From Armigeres subalbatus (Eukaryota > Arthropoda > Insecta > Diptera > Culicidae): a DNA stretch of 64,000 nucleotides. The position numbers and the translations under genes are program-made. The first letter of the stretch is position 1; each line of letters opens with the position of its first letter. Below, piece after piece: positions 22,026-34,051 of the stretch. Below the pieces are notes generated by a model. That model had not been told where the DNA came from. It was given only the letters and a program-made list of their open reading frames with translations, and made no database searches. Location: the NCBI RefSeq assembly GCF_024139115.2, contig NC_085139.1:13115533-13179532 (forward strand). The letters run 5' to 3'.

Positions 22026-22746
22026 GGGGAAGTGGGGGTAACACGCCCATAGGGGTTAAAACGCGCCACCCCTGAATAAGGTTAAATATCCCCATTGTGA
22101 TTATTTTCAATAGTCTATGGAGTCTAATCTAATCAATGAAAAATATTGCCATTGGATACATATATTTCATGATTTTTCTCTAGTTACACATGAAAAACTC
22201 GAAAAAATGATTTTTGCGTGTTTTGATGCAATTCTAGCTCGGTGAAATTTAGTCTTTCTATCGCTGTTATTCATTGGTAAATTGAAAATTGAGCCATGAG
22301 CCATGCTGCTTACTCGTGTTCTTCATGTTCCACACGGAATCGTCGTCAAAATTGGTCTTAAAACGATTTGATGGGCCTTCAAACTTCTGAGGTCGGTGTG
22401 GGGCAGTACGCCCATGCTCATTTCGTATGACCGAAACAGCTGAAACATTCGGTTAATTGTCTTAATGTAGGCAATTAAAATGAAAATCAGTACGATAAAC
22501 ACATGCGCGTTTTAACCCATCCACTGGCGCATCTCACCCCGCATGGTTTCAAAATCAATATTTTTCGGGTGCTTTTTAAAAATCAAATTTCTGTGCAATA
22601 AAATGTACAATTAGATATCTGTCATCGGTAGTCAGTCGCAGATATGCTGTTCTTTAGTATGCGCTGATGAAAACTGGCTGAAATGGTGGTTTTCATTGAT
22701 AAAAATGGCATTTTCCTTAACGTGGGCGTCCTACCCCCAGTTCCCC
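22026..22746. mobile_element. 721-bp element with GGGGAA..TTCCCC ends and TA duplication
   Basis: GGGGAAGTGGGGGTAACACG on the left matches the reverse complement of the right end, GGGGAACTGGGGGTAGGACG. TA flanks both sides (22024-22025, 22747-22748). Variants of the end motif (GGGCAGTACGCCCA, CGCATCTCACCCCGC) recur inside. The TA duplication suggests a Tc1/mariner-type mobiliser; no transposase was seen. Confidence 0.72.
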
Positions 22747-23279
22747 TATGTCCAAAAAACAAACGGTTCTTCACAGAGCCAATAATAGAGATCAATATCA
22801 AAGCTTTCAATACCCTTCGGGATAGAAATTGTACTTGGGTGCCAAATCCAATATTCTAGTGATAAAATTTCATCCGTGATTTTCATAAATAGCGTCAAAA
22901 CTAACAGTGGATAATTTTTCTGATTTAACCGCGAAGTGGACGAAGGACTTCGCTTGACCATGCCTAAAAAAACATAAGATGTCCAAATCTCTCACATAAT
23001 ATTTGGATATTTGGATTTAAAAAAACACCGATAACAGCTCAAACATTAATAAACTATCAATCGATTTTTCATCAAATGTTGGATTTTTTGGCATTGATCA
23101 AGAAATATCTAGATAAACATTGTTTGATACTGACCGCACACAAAGCGAACGTGACTGAATGATCGTCCCATGTTACCAATTCTAAATCTTATCACCCGAA
23201 ATCCCATGTCCGGGTGTTTCCTTCCATCCAAGGATGTTACCGATCATTTAGTAATCTGGGTTCGATCATTTAGTAGTTT

Positions 23280-23932
23280 ATCAATAACTCATCCCAGAAG
23301 CTGAATTTTAAAATGTGTTGTATGGTGGACTTCGAGTGCGAAGGTTTTTCTATAACTCTGCCTAATGGTTCGTTGTTTGATTTCCTCTAATAACGGAGGT
23401 AAAGCGCTAGTTGCAGTTACTTAAACCACAGATAACAGATATTGAGGCTGACATCCGATACGTGTGTAAACATCCGAAACCGTTAATTCAAATGTATTTT
23501 AAATTGGGACCGCGTTTGGCAATCGATTGGAGATGGCGCAAAGATCATTGTTATTGAAAACGCAGCCCGAATGCAGCTGTCAAATACATTGGCTGCGTTC
23601 GACGATTGTTAATCCGCTGCGTTCGTATGTACTGCAGCAATCAGTTGAGTAGATGGCAGTAGTGGGCCAACGTATATCAATTCAAAAGTTTACACAGGAT
23701 TTTCAATAAAATTTGTTCTAGCCTAAATATCTGTTATCTGTGCTTAAACTAAATGATAACAAAATTTCAATCATTTAGTTTAGGTTACTGCATCTAGCGC
23801 TATAACTCCGTTATTAGTGGAATTCAAACAATGAACCATTAGGCAGAGTTGCAGAAAAACTTTCGCACTCAAAGTCCACCATACAACACATTTTGATATT
23901 CAGCTTCTGGGATGTTTATCAATCAAAACTCC
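23280..23932. mobile_element. Foldback element with ~170-bp arms
   Basis: The left arm (ATCCCAGAAGCTGAATTTTA through ACAGATAACAGATATT) returns in reverse on the right (AATATCTGTTATCTGTG through CAGCTTCTGGGATG). The interior, about 300 bp, has no gene. Confidence 0.7.
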
Positions 23933-23977
23933 AAGGTCCAGCCCAATCGGGTTATACGCAAAGGTGACGTTGAACTA

Positions 23978-24532
23978 CCCGACCAGTTAGTCATAACAAA
24001 ATTTTATCACAATTATATCAATATGTGTTACAAATAACAAAACTTGTAATAATTTTGTTATAAATTCCCTGTCAAAGTTGATGGGAAAGAAAATTTCATG
24101 ATCGTCATAACATGATTATAACATAATGTGTTAGGTTTTTTTTCCGAAAAAAGAATTGCCTACATTTTTGGTAGATAGGAATTGGAAAAAAACGAAGGTA
24201 CCACCTTCAGTATAACTTGAACCTACATTCAAAGTTGAAGAAGCAGGACAAAGTTAATTGCCTACATTATGGATAATCATAATCTTTTCAATAACATAAT
24301 TTGTTATAGTATAAGATATTTTCACCGCTTTTTATGTAACACATCGAGTTATATTTTTGTTCGAATCATAACATATTTAGTAATATTTTTGTTAAAACTA
24401 GAAGAGATTTTGTTACAATTTTTGTTATTTTAACTACTAATGGTACATGTTTTATAACAACCGCTGTTATGAAAAACGACTGTAACAGAATAACAAGTTC
24501 TGATATAAATCTGTTACTATCTACTGGTCGGG
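23978..24532. mobile_element. 555-bp MITE with CCCGACCAGT ends at a TA site
   Basis: CCCGACCAGTTAGTCATAAC on the left pairs with the reverse complement of the right end, CCCGACCAGTAGATAGTAAC. TA flanks both sides. The interior is dense in TAACA and TGTTA motifs. The repeat around it reads GTGACGTTGAAC-TA-CGTAGC once the MITE is removed, matching the uninterrupted relative near 59380-59420 (reverse). Confidence 0.78.
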
Positions 24533-24767
24533 TACGTAGCTATGTGTAATGTACAGGTTTTCGACTCTTCCGTTCGATGAGACCAAAGCAAGCATTTTTC
24601 AAGCCCTGGGTGAATCTCACACAAAAACACAATGCCAATCATCCGATTCCAATTGAACTTCATTGTTCACATTAAATTGTTTTTAGTTAAGTTTACATTA
24701 AAATGAATCGATTCCCAAATTTGAAAAGTTTACGCCGATAACAACTCCGATAACAAACAATATTGTA

Positions 24768-24952
24768 ACACACTGGAGTCGGTTTTTACGCGGAGGATAT
24801 GGGCCGCGTGAATTAAAACAAAGTAAAAAAAACTGGTTAAATCCCATAATAAATCTGAATAAACCGCGGAACTCCCAAAATTCGTGTAAAAAAAATCGCA
24901 TAAAAAGCGATTTGTTTAAAAATAACCGCGTAAAAAACGACTTCAGTGTACA
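24768..24952. mobile_element. MITE with GTCG-TTTTTACGCGG ends
   Basis: CACTGGAGTCGGTTTTTACG on the left matches the reverse complement of the right end (CACTGAAGTCGTTTTTTACG). Several short ACGCGG/CCGCG palindromes lie inside. Confidence 0.6.
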
Positions 24953-26100
24953 TCGGGTATGAAGCGTTGATTCTTCCTTGATTGAATGGTCCAAGAAAAT
25001 TAAAAATCCATCGAGAAACGGCTGAGATATTAACGATCAAAGTCTATCATATTTTCGTGACGTTTTTCGATTTTGTGCAATCGCACACTAAAAAATAATT
25101 AATCTTACACGTGACGCAATCCTTAGCACATTTAAATATTCGAGCACGTAATCGCAAATACATAGCATATATACGTTTCATTTGATGCATAACGGCAATG
25201 CAGTTCTTAAAATGAAATACAAACATTTTTATGTTTTGAAACATGTAAATTCCCATTATAAATTTAAAATCTTTAGCTCTCCTTCAGCTTCAGTCGTCGG
25301 TAGGTACTCAACAACGTCGGTGCGAATCGAAATTAGTGATTTTTTGTTTAGGCATATGCTGGCAAATGCACATAAATTGACAAAAACTGCGAGTTAAAGT
25401 GATAAACTATGTTTGGTTCGCTTTCGGATTTGTTCATCAGCTGAAGGATTCAAAGCTGTGTGGCTGAAAAAATACTTAACACATCGTACGGTCGCCGCGT
25501 TCGTCGTCGTCGTCAAGAATTTGAAAATGAAGCCCGTTCAGTGCTTAGTGTTGTGATATGATTTTCTTCCATCTATGTAAGATATTGGATACTTGTAACT
25601 TATCGACACTTTTGAGTTCATATTATTTTGTTGAGCTTGGGAGGCAGAAAATCTAACAGGTGAGTTTGTTGATGACCGATAAATAATTGAAGTTTTATAT
25701 GATAATTGACCATAGATTGATAAAGTGCGCCAAACAATCGGGAATGGAAAAAGCGGCTATATTTTATCACAATCTGCTTCTGATAACTTATTCTGGAATC
25801 AAGATTTCGTGGCAGTAAACAACTAACGTTTCGGTGCCGGAACTACATAAAAACAAAACCATGCAAATAACCGCACGTCATGATGTAAAAGCTATCGTCC
25901 ATAGAGGCTGGCTTTTACGTCATGACGTGTATTTTTTTTAGATTCTGCTTGACGTGTAATTTTAAAATCAGACGTATTTTTCTGACAAATTGGCCGCTCC
26001 TTTTATGTGCATGTTATTCAACATAAAATTACACGATATTTTTTAAGTGTGCGTAAAGTGTACCCCAATATTGAAAAGACAGACGTAGTTCTACGTCAAA
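24953..26100 (-). repeat. Interspersed repeat, split by an insertion (relative of 53880-54060)
   Basis: 24953-25083 and 26052-26100 are, in reverse, the two parts of the repeat that runs unbroken at 53880-54060 (TTGGGGTACACTTTACG, then ATATCTCAGCCGTTTCTCG). The intervening 968 bp is a separate element. Confidence 0.6.
25084..26051. mobile_element. 968-bp insertion with CACACT..AGTGTG ends
   Basis: CACACTAAAAAATAATTAAT on the left resembles the reverse complement of the right end (CACACTTAAAAAATATCGTG). Its limits are set by the uninterrupted copy at 53880-54060. A palindrome around CACGTCATGACGTAAAAGCC lies near 25875-25925. No gene was seen. Confidence 0.45.
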
Positions 26101-26664
26101 ACTACTAAATGATCGGTAACATCCTTGCTTCCATCTACTACTAACAATGTTGTCTCAGAAAAGAACACGTACTTCTCACCTGAACTGCAATTCTAAGCTC
26201 GCTTGCCCGGCTTATTGGCCTTTTTTTTTCTTGAGCAAGGGTAAACGGAAATCTGCAACCAGACACCTGAGGAGGTACTCAGGTAGTGTGGGGATGGGTA
26301 TGTCATGTAACTCTTACCCGACCCACTAAAACCAAAACCCTTTCGCCAGTCCGTACCCCCGGCCCGCAATTAAGCAATACATCAGGGGGGGACTATTGAG
26401 AACGCTCACGCCTATGCTAACGCACTTGACGTCAATACACACAACATCGACTTCAAGGGTGGCTACCTCACCACCCGTCGATCGCAAGCTATGATAGTAA
26501 CCTAACGGTCCGTATCATAATCTCACGTTGGAGACGAGCACCCTGACAACAACCACCGCGCGTGAACCGCAATGACCTCTATATCTACATACTGAGGTCC
26601 CGCAGCCCACCCGCCACATGTTAGTTGTCGGGGTGAGCAAATGTTCACTGCATCACAGGTGCCC

Positions 26665-27705
26665 TTACTGCACTCGTTGGTTTTGTTCAAGACGCCACCA
26701 CCGCTGCAGTTTCGACATGATCTGTTGAGATGCTGTGTTCACCGCATTCCATATAGCTTCTTCCCGGCACATCCTCTCGACGAGGTTGTCCGGGGTTGTA
26801 TCCATACCACTAATAAGCAGCATGGTATTGCGTTCTACCTCGAATCGCGGGCATGCGAACATCACATGCTCTGCCGATTCAACCTCACCTACACATTCAG
26901 GACACTCCGCAGAATCTGCGAAGCCAAACCTGTGTAGGAATTTCTTAAAGCAGCCATGTTCAGACAACACCTGTGTTAGGTGGAAGTTGACTTGACCATG
27001 CTTCCTATCAACCCAGTTGGACACATCTGGAATCAGTCTGTGGGTCCAACGACCTTTGACTGCGGTGTCCCATGCTCTTTGCCATTTGAGCAACGAAGCT
27101 GCTCTCTTGACACGTCGCACTTGCACCGAGTCCCTTTCGTTGTAGCACTCCACATCCTCCTCTAGGAGTGTGTCGATCGGCATCATTCCAGCTATAACGC
27201 ACACCGCCTCATATGATATGGTGCGATATGCGCTCGCGACACGTAAGCACATCAGCCGGTGTACTCTGATCAATTTCTTTACATTGTACTCGGCTTTTAG
27301 TGCTACGGCCCATGCCGGCACGCCATAACGGATGATAGACAATGCTACGCCAGCTATCAGCCTACGCACTTGACTATGCACCGCCGATCTGTTGGACATC
27401 ATTCGTGATAAAGATTTTATCGCCAATGAAGCCCGCTGACATGCATAATCGACGTGGCTCGTAAAATTGAGCTTATCATCGATCATCACGCCCAGATGCT
27501 TGAGAGACCTCACGGAGTTAACTGTGCAGGTCCCTACTCTTATCCTAGCCTGTTGCAACCCATGACGGTTATGCACTACCACGACTTCCGTCTTGTGGTG
27601 TGCAAGGGATAACCGTCTCGAGTTGAGCCATTCCTCCACTCTGCCAATCGCGTATGAAGCCTTCAATCTAACTTCGTCGAGAGTGTCACCTGCTACTTCT
27701 ACACA
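26665..27705 (-). pseudogene. R1/LOA-type ORF2, RT thumb and C-terminal part
   Basis: The open frame continues the RT after the insertion: VEEWLNSRRLSLAHHKTEVV, then LGVMIDDKLNF, ALSIIRYGVPAW and a C-terminal knuckle CPECVGEVESAEHVMFAC. All are in the order seen in the plus-strand relative at 43600-44500. The frame is open for nearly 350 codons, but it lacks its own start. Confidence 0.8.
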
Positions 27706-28562
27706 GTTCGAACGAATCATGTACATTTACATCAAATATCATGCACATAATTGGAGCATGATAAACAATAGAAATTTACATTTCATTTTATTTTTACATC
27801 TCTTAACATCCCAAATTTTTGTGTTGTTTTAAATTTACATGTTCTATTTTATGCTATATAAATAAAAAATGGTTAACATGAGAATCGAACTCAGGTCCGC
27901 AGAGTGATAGCCCGTTCTGATACCACTCTACCATCTTCACTTCTTGAATCCAATGTGGCCCAAAGAGTAACAGGTTCTGAGTTATGGCGATTCAAATATA
28001 CCAGTATCGAACCCGTCGTGATCGGGTGCTGTCTAGGTAATGTAAATTTACATGTTCTGAGTAAACGCATGCGCATAGTCAGGGGAAAAATCTGACTGGA
28101 TGAAGTGCAAGAATTCGAAGTTTTTCCAACGATTTTAGTAAACGCCTGATGAAGTACACCGATGAAATGCAGCATAATGGATGTTGCTTTGTAGTCGTGA
28201 ATGAAAATCTTCACTTTAGTATATGACTGTGGTCGAAAACGAAGGTTTCCCGCTGCATTTACAGCTGCTGTGATGGATTTGTTTGTTTTGTTTACATTCT
28301 ACCGAGATCGTCGCAAGCGTGGCCATCTTTAGTTTCGGTTCACATAATATCATGTAAACTTAATGGTTTATAAGAATAAAGTATTGTTGTCAACAGAGTG
28401 TAGTAATAATGGTAAGGTAATGTATTTATACGGTTTAAATCATGCTCTGTTTATGTGCATGATTTTCAACGCATAGTTACATTGAGAAAACGATTACATG
28501 ATCTGCATTTACATTAGTTTCATTGATTACATTACCAGTAGAAGTCAAATTTTTTTGCAGTG
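27706..28562. mobile_element. Insertion in the RT, with partial inverted ends and a tRNA-like core
   Basis: It lies between RT codons for FADDVML and VEVAGDTLDEV. The ends share ATCATGTACATTTACAT-like and ATGTAAATGCAGATCATGT-like sequence in opposite orientation. GTAAATTTACATGTTCT occurs in similar form twice inside. No clean target duplication was found. Confidence 0.6.
27880..27950 (-). other. tRNA-like pol III promoter boxes
   Basis: On the minus strand TGGTAGAGTGG fits the A box (TRGYNNARNNG) and GTTCGATTC fits the B box (GWTCRANNC), about 32 bases apart. The flanks do not pair as an acceptor stem, so it is not a working tRNA gene. It may be a SINE head or a tRNA relic. Confidence 0.5.
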
Positions 28563-30471
28563 TAGCATTACGTCATCCGCGAAGCCTTCTATCTTCACTC
28601 CGGCCGGGAGACTTAGGCGTAATACTCCATCGTACATAATATTCCACAGAACCGGTCCGAGGATCGATCCCTGTGGAACACCCGCTGACACTACGATCGA
28701 CTTTCGACCGGCATCAGTGTCGTATAACAGCACCCTATTCTGAAAATAGCTTTTCAGTATCCTGCACAGGTAATCCGGAACTCTCAATCGGTGCAGGGAG
28801 TCAGCAATTGCTGCCCAGCTAGCATTGTTAAACGCGTTTTTACATCAAGTGTAATCAACGCGCAGTACCTAATACCTCTTCTGTTTAAACCTCTCGCTAT
28901 CTTGGCCGTATCCGTTACCGCTCGAATTGCTTCGATGGTAGAACGGCCCTTACGGAAGCCATACTGGTTGCTAGATAAGCCACCAGCACACTCTGTATAA
29001 GCCGACAATCTATTCAGAATGACCCTCTCTAGCAGCTTTCCAGCTGTGTCGAGTAGGCAATTGGTCTGTATGCCGAAGGATCCCCGGCTGTTTGCCAGGC
29101 TTCGGTAATAGCACCAATTTCTGCCGTTTCCATCGATCTGGGAAGTTTCCTTCGTCCATGCATCTCTGGAGGCAGCTCCTGAACATATCTGGATTGGCAA
29201 GAATGGCGTGTTTAAGGGCCAGGTTTGGAATACCATCCGGGCCTGCGCCTTATTGAGCTTAAGTTTTCTTGCGGCTACGATAAGCTCTTCGTTAGTCACT
29301 AGCGGTACCACGTCGACTGACTCGTACGGTGTAGCGGGCCAGTCCGATGGTTCATGTGTCGGAAACAGTCCCTCTACTATACTGGCTAACAGCTCTGGGG
29401 ATCTTTCAGGAGGTGTGCTATTGGTCCTAGACATCACTATCCTGTATGCATCGCCCCACGGGGTGTCATTCGCCATCCTGCACAGCTGTTCGAAGCAGGC
29501 TCGCTTGCTACATTTAATCTCGTAGTTCAGGGCTCTGCTCGCTGTCCGGAATACCCCTCGTCTATCGAGTCGCTCGGCGTCTGTTCTAGCACGTCGCAAC
29601 CTTCTTTTAGCTTTAAGACAGGTTCTACGAAGATCTGCAATCGTGTCAGAACACCAGTACACTGGTTGAAGATTTCCTGGGGGCTGGGTCTTCCTTGGCA
29701 TCGCCACGTCGCAAGCACGTGTAAGTACTTCCGTCAGGTCGTTACCGCTTAGTCCTGTAGTCCTACTCTCCCAGCGCAGCGCCTCCACCAACAGCTCTTG
29801 ATTGAACTGTGACGTGCGCCATCCGGGATCCGTTGCACCACCTCTTCTCGTCGTAGTTCTCCGGGTATACTCGACCATAAAACGTACTTCCTGATGGTCG
29901 CTAGAAGTATGACCCTCGTGGACCATCCATCTCGGTTCTTCAGTCCATCCTGCGCTGCAGAAGGTGACATCGATACATGAATCACCGCTTGGTCCTCTGA
30001 ACGTTGGCACTTGACCTTCGTTCAGCAGAACTACGTTCAATACCGCTAGTGACTCTAACAGGATATGACCTCTAGCGTTAGTAAACCGGGAACCCCAGTC
30101 CACTGCCCACGCATTGAAGTCACCTGCTACAACTACTGGTTTAAGGCCAGTTAGCTTCGCCGCAAGAGTATCAACTACCCTAGTGTACTGCTCTATACTC
30201 CATCTAGGAGGACAGTAGCAGCTACAAAAGTAAACACCGTTTACCTTTGCTATGACGAAACCCTCATCGTTAGGCGAAGATATTATCTTCTGGATGGGGT
30301 AGCGCCCACAAGTCCAGATTCCCACCATACCGGACTTGTCCGCAATCCAGCTGCAGGGATGCGGTATGGGTCAGACAGCAAGGCAACATCAGCTTTACAC
30401 TCGATAACCGACTGTTGTAGCAGCAGCTGGGCCGCCTCGCAGTGGTTCAAGTTTAGCTGTGTTACTTGCAT
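28563..30471 (-). pseudogene. R1/LOA-type ORF2, endonuclease and RT (broken)
   Basis: It starts MQVTQLNLNHCEAAQLLLQQ, an APE-type endonuclease start. Further on are GDFNAWAVDWGSR and SSDHQEVRF (endonuclease), QYGFRKGRSTIEAI, VPQGSILGPVLWN and GFADD (RT). Frame changes near 30330, 29270 and 28840 break it. The intact enzyme would nick the target and copy the RNA in place. Confidence 0.82.
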
Positions 30472-30480
30472 GTCTGGACC

Positions 30481-30938
30481 CTTCTAGAGGCCGGACAGGC
30501 CTGCGCACCGGTGAGATGCCTGTTGTCTGCCCCCTGCCCCTTGCGTTCACAATATCTCAATATCCAAAAACAAGACCAATAACATGCAACCAGTATACCA
30601 TAATCAGGATCTTACTGGGATCAATCCTGATGTGCCAATGGCACTCCCTGGGCTTGTGCTTTTGAAGCGGCACACAGTCGCTTTGATAGAGTCTGCTTAC
30701 GGGCACTTGTGGTTTTTTGGGAGGGATTTTAGCAGAGCCCACTGCTAAATCCCCGTTAGGAAATAGACGCTAAGTCCCGTTAGGAAATAGACGCCGGCAG
30801 TGAGCAACAAGCGTAAAAAAGAAGAAGACCTTCTCGAACGCGTTGATGATGATGACGCTTTGGCTGACAAAGAAGCGGGATACAAGACACTAGCTGATTG
30901 GCCCACCAATTGGGAAGCAGAGAAGATTCAAAATAAGG
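30481..30938. other. No gene recognised; short tandem repeat
   Basis: CCCGTTAGGAAATAGACGC occurs twice in tandem at about 30752-30795. A retroelement tail could explain 30560-30760, but I cannot name it. Confidence 0.4.
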
Positions 30939-31071
30939 TATAAAAGAAAAATGCATTCGCTCGCAGAGCATTCAGTCTTTTTTATACCACCACTAGAAAT
31001 TCGCGGTTATTTGAAAAGATCGTTTTCTTACTTTTTGGACTTAGCCGAAGCAAACAGCCTTTTTCAAGGCT
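30939..31071 (+). promoter_or_regulatory. Possible remnant of a histone-type gene: TATA, initiator, 3' stem-loop
   Basis: TATAAAAG at 30939-30946 is followed about 35 bp on by TCAGT at 30972. Upstream lies GATTGGCCCACCAAT, an inverted CCAAT pair near 30897. At 31056-31071 AGCCTTTTTCAAGGCT forms a 6-bp stem with a TTTC loop, close to the histone mRNA 3' stem-loop, though the usual first G-C pair is A-T. No coding sequence lies between. The combination is suggestive only. Confidence 0.3.
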
Positions 31072-31079
31072 CTAAGAGT

Positions 31080-31960
31080 TAAAAATAATGTTCTCCTTCA
31101 GTCGCTATCACACGGATTAGGAGGCCCTACATCCCCTGCTGGGCCAACTTGTGGCTTATTTCAGGCAGTCCTTCAGTGGGAAGGTTGCCACTGTCGAGGC
31201 TAATATTCCGTGACTGGACAGATACTTCGTGAATTTTTTTTGATGATTTTTGTTCGAGGTAGATTTGATTTCTGTGTCGGTTTGATGAGAAGATTTTGCC
31301 AAGGAATGGTATGCAACGCCGATTATTTATCCAAAATAGTTGATGTGAGAAATTTGGACATATTATGAATCTTAAAGGCATGGTCAAGTCAAGTCCTACG
31401 TCCACTTAGCGGTTATGTCACAGACATTACCCACTGTTCATTTTATTTCTGCAACTCGGCAAAATCCGCACAGCCGTCAAAAATGAGGTTTGTTAGCTGG
31501 GTTTCGGCAAATTATGTACAGATTTTCAGCAACTTTGACAGATATCTCAGCGAGAAACATGTTTGCCGATGCTCGGCTGTGCGAATCTCGGTAAAAGCTG
31601 AACAAATTGCTGAGATCCCGGTTAAAAAAAAAATTAAGTTTGTATAAATGAGCGAAAGCATATGGTTGGGTGACCATGTACCAGGCGCATATGACTTCAC
31701 ACCCCTAAGAGAATCATTAATGGGCGCGAGTATTTTGATCACCTTCACAGCGCTGTCATTTTAGTTAGTCACTCTTTTTCGTATCGGTCACTGTTTTCGG
31801 CTATCAATTTGGTTGCTGTATATCGTACCGGTGACGTTTGACGTTTGACAGTTGATAAAATAACAGCGCTCTTACCGCGCTACCAAATCAACCTACTTTT
31901 GTTAATTTTTATATATTAACTCTTTATTTAGGAAACAGAAAAAACAGAAAATGGTTGAAA
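31080..31960. other. No gene recognised; weak inverted repeat
   Basis: CAACTCGGCAAAATCCGCAC near 31454 and CGGCTGTGCGAATCTCGG near 31573 are rough inverted copies. The second also resembles 13590. The rest is unassigned. Confidence 0.35.
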
Positions 31961-32394
31961 CCTGAGACGAGACCTGCAAAGAGGAAAAAATAAAAAATGT
32001 AACTTCAGCTGCTGCCAGTCAACTGCTGTCACGAACTGTCAGGTGCAACCAGCAGCTTTTTGAGTGAAAGTATTGGTATCCCAAATAAAATATTCCACAT
32101 CATTTTTGTTTTACCAAGACTTTTTTACTTTAACGAGTATTCCAAACCTTCCGTTTAGCTTGTTAATAATCAGGAAAAAACCTGTGTTTTGTTCCCGGTA
32201 TAAAAAACCTTATGAAAATGAATTAACTATTTCGTGAATTGGATACACTTTTATTGTGCTCAGAAGGGTCCACCTGGGGCTTAGGTGAAACAGTCAAGTA
32301 AACAGTTGAAACTCGATGGTCAACTGTGATGAAATGAAGAACAAGTGTCAAAACAAGAGAAAAGAAGCAGCGTCTTTGCAGGTCTCGTCTCAGG
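31961..32394. mobile_element. 434-bp MITE with perfect 22-bp ends
   Basis: CCTGAGACGAGACCTGCAAA (plus GA) is repeated exactly in reverse at the right end. TTGAAA flanks both sides (31955-31960, 32395-32400). A second copy of the flank (GGAAACAGAAAATGGTTGAA) lies at about 32675 without the MITE. Confidence 0.78.
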
Positions 32395-32400
32395 TTGAAA

Positions 32401-33846
32401 CCAAATGTGCTAGATGCACATGACCAATTTACTCAGGACTGTGTCCGATTACGTTTCGTCTTTGACTCATCAGTACAGAGCAGTGCAACGTGCACCGCTC
32501 AGTAGACGTAATGTCTAACTAGTACTAACAACAGTGTAGTACTTTAAGTAAACGACTGCGCAGAAGTGTGTCGTAGCTATAAGCTCCACCTTCTCAAGTA
32601 CGCGCTATGTCGTTCTGATGAGATCACAATAAGATCGAAACTTGAGGCGGCTTTCTGGCCTACCACAGATTGTGGAAACAGAAAATGGTTGAAACCAAAT
32701 ATATTTTAATTTTATTAATTATTATTTCTTTTTTATGTTTATAATGATAAAATTAAAATGGCATGGAACGTCTGTCACCGGAATCGTGGCAGCATGCGGA
32801 ACACCTTGTGATGTGGTGACTCCATATCCCTGAAAATCTGCTGCATAATCCTCCCGCTGGTCAACGAGTGTTTCGTTATATTAGATTGGCCAAATCGGGT
32901 CGAAAGTTCTCGTCGATGAAGCCGGTGACATCGTTTCGAACATCTCTCGAGTGTGAAGCATATGATGGATGATTTTAAATTGGGATCTGACCCGGATGTA
33001 GTTTTGGTTAGATCCCGCAATGATTTTAACCGGCAGCTGGTGTCGTCTGCAAAATTGAAAAAAGCTCATTCAGAAGTGCTGCTGCTATTTCAATACAGTG
33101 AAATGAAATGTTTAGTGAGGACCTGGTGTCAGGTGAGGACAATCCTCAGATTCTTACCGGAAATAAAAATATGGCAAATAGAAACGTCATGCATAAAATT
33201 CTCACTCGAAATAATCTTTTCTCCTTTGCCAGACGGTCCATCAATGTCCATCTCGCCTCGAAATTATCTTTACCATGAACATTGCTGTCCTAAGCATATG
33301 CCTGGCGTCGTAAACCCGAAACCGCGTCATCGTTCCGGAAAAGGCGAACCACCAGCCAACCGACGCTGCTAAAAAACAAAGAAATAGAACTCTAGTGAAA
33401 AAATACATAAAGTAAAATACTCCGAATCAGGCGAATCAGGACCCGGATAAAAAATATTATTAAAAAACAATAACTTTTTCTGTTACAACACCATTGTGTA
33501 TATAATAATTACCATTGAATGTTATGGAAATTTTACAATAAAAGTGCATAAGAATGAATGGTTTTGCACGATAAAATGAATGGTAAATGGGACTTTTACA
33601 ATTAAAAATGGGGGTTGTTATGTATCTTTACAATAAAAAAATCGAAAATTTTCCATACAAAATTCAGAACAAAACAATTGATTTTACGGTTCTTCAATGG
33701 GATGATTTCTATGGACGAAACAATAGAAAACAATGTGGTTTAAATATTTTTCCTAACTTTGGTTTATTGTTTTACCATTAAAGTACAATTGTTTTTAAAC
33801 TAAATTTCACTCCAGTAATTACAATAGAAATATAATACAATTTGTT
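32401..33846. other. No gene recognised
   Basis: Open frames up to 139 codons (32953-33372) show no recognisable domain and have irregular composition. 33480-33780 is AT-rich with repeated TTTTACAAT-like motifs similar to 50340-50700. Confidence 0.4.
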
Positions 33847-34040
33847 TTACAATTTATTTTTTTAACTGAGAAAACATCACATTTCTTGTGAGATGCAAAA
33901 AAAACCTCTTTACAAAACATCATTACAATTTGTAATTTTGATATCACAAAATGTAATAATATTTTATCAAGATTTTATTCTTTTCTGCAACTCACAAGAA
34001 ATGTGGATTTTTCCCTGTTAATAAAATAAATTATAAAACA
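33847..34040. mobile_element. AT-rich inverted-repeat MITE
   Basis: CATCACATTTCTTGTGAG on the left pairs with CTCACAAGAAATGTGG on the right. The pairing extends outward through ATTTATTTTTTTAACTGAGA and TCCCTGTTAATAAAATAAAT. Confidence 0.6.
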
Positions 34041-34051
34041 AAATATATAAA

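Larger units (their letters stand above)
23230..26126. repeat. 24-bp perfect inverted repeat bounding a nest of elements
   Basis: AAGGATGTTACCGATCATTT (continuing AGTA) at 23230-23253 is repeated exactly in reverse at 26103-26126. Between them lie a foldback repeat, two MITEs and a split interspersed repeat. They could be the ends of one large element or two independent fragments. Confidence 0.45.
26220..30480 (-). mobile_element. R1/LOA-type non-LTR retrotransposon, 5'-truncated and interrupted
   Basis: On the minus strand this reads ORF2 (endonuclease, RT, C-terminal zinc knuckle) and a 3' UTR down to about 26220. ORF1 is absent apart from a possible short tail. An inverted-repeat element at 27706-28562 splits the RT just after the FADD motif. 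Several frameshifts (near 30330, 29270 and 28840) show it is dead. It is related to, but clearly different from, the plus-strand element at 39374-46198. Confidence 0.82.

Noticed and set aside
26641..29525. Several plus-strand open frames over the minus-strand retrotransposon
   Set aside because: They are antisense shadows of ORF2.
32953..33372. 139-codon open frame on the plus strand
   Set aside because: There is no recognisable domain, no splice or promoter context, and it lies among repeats.
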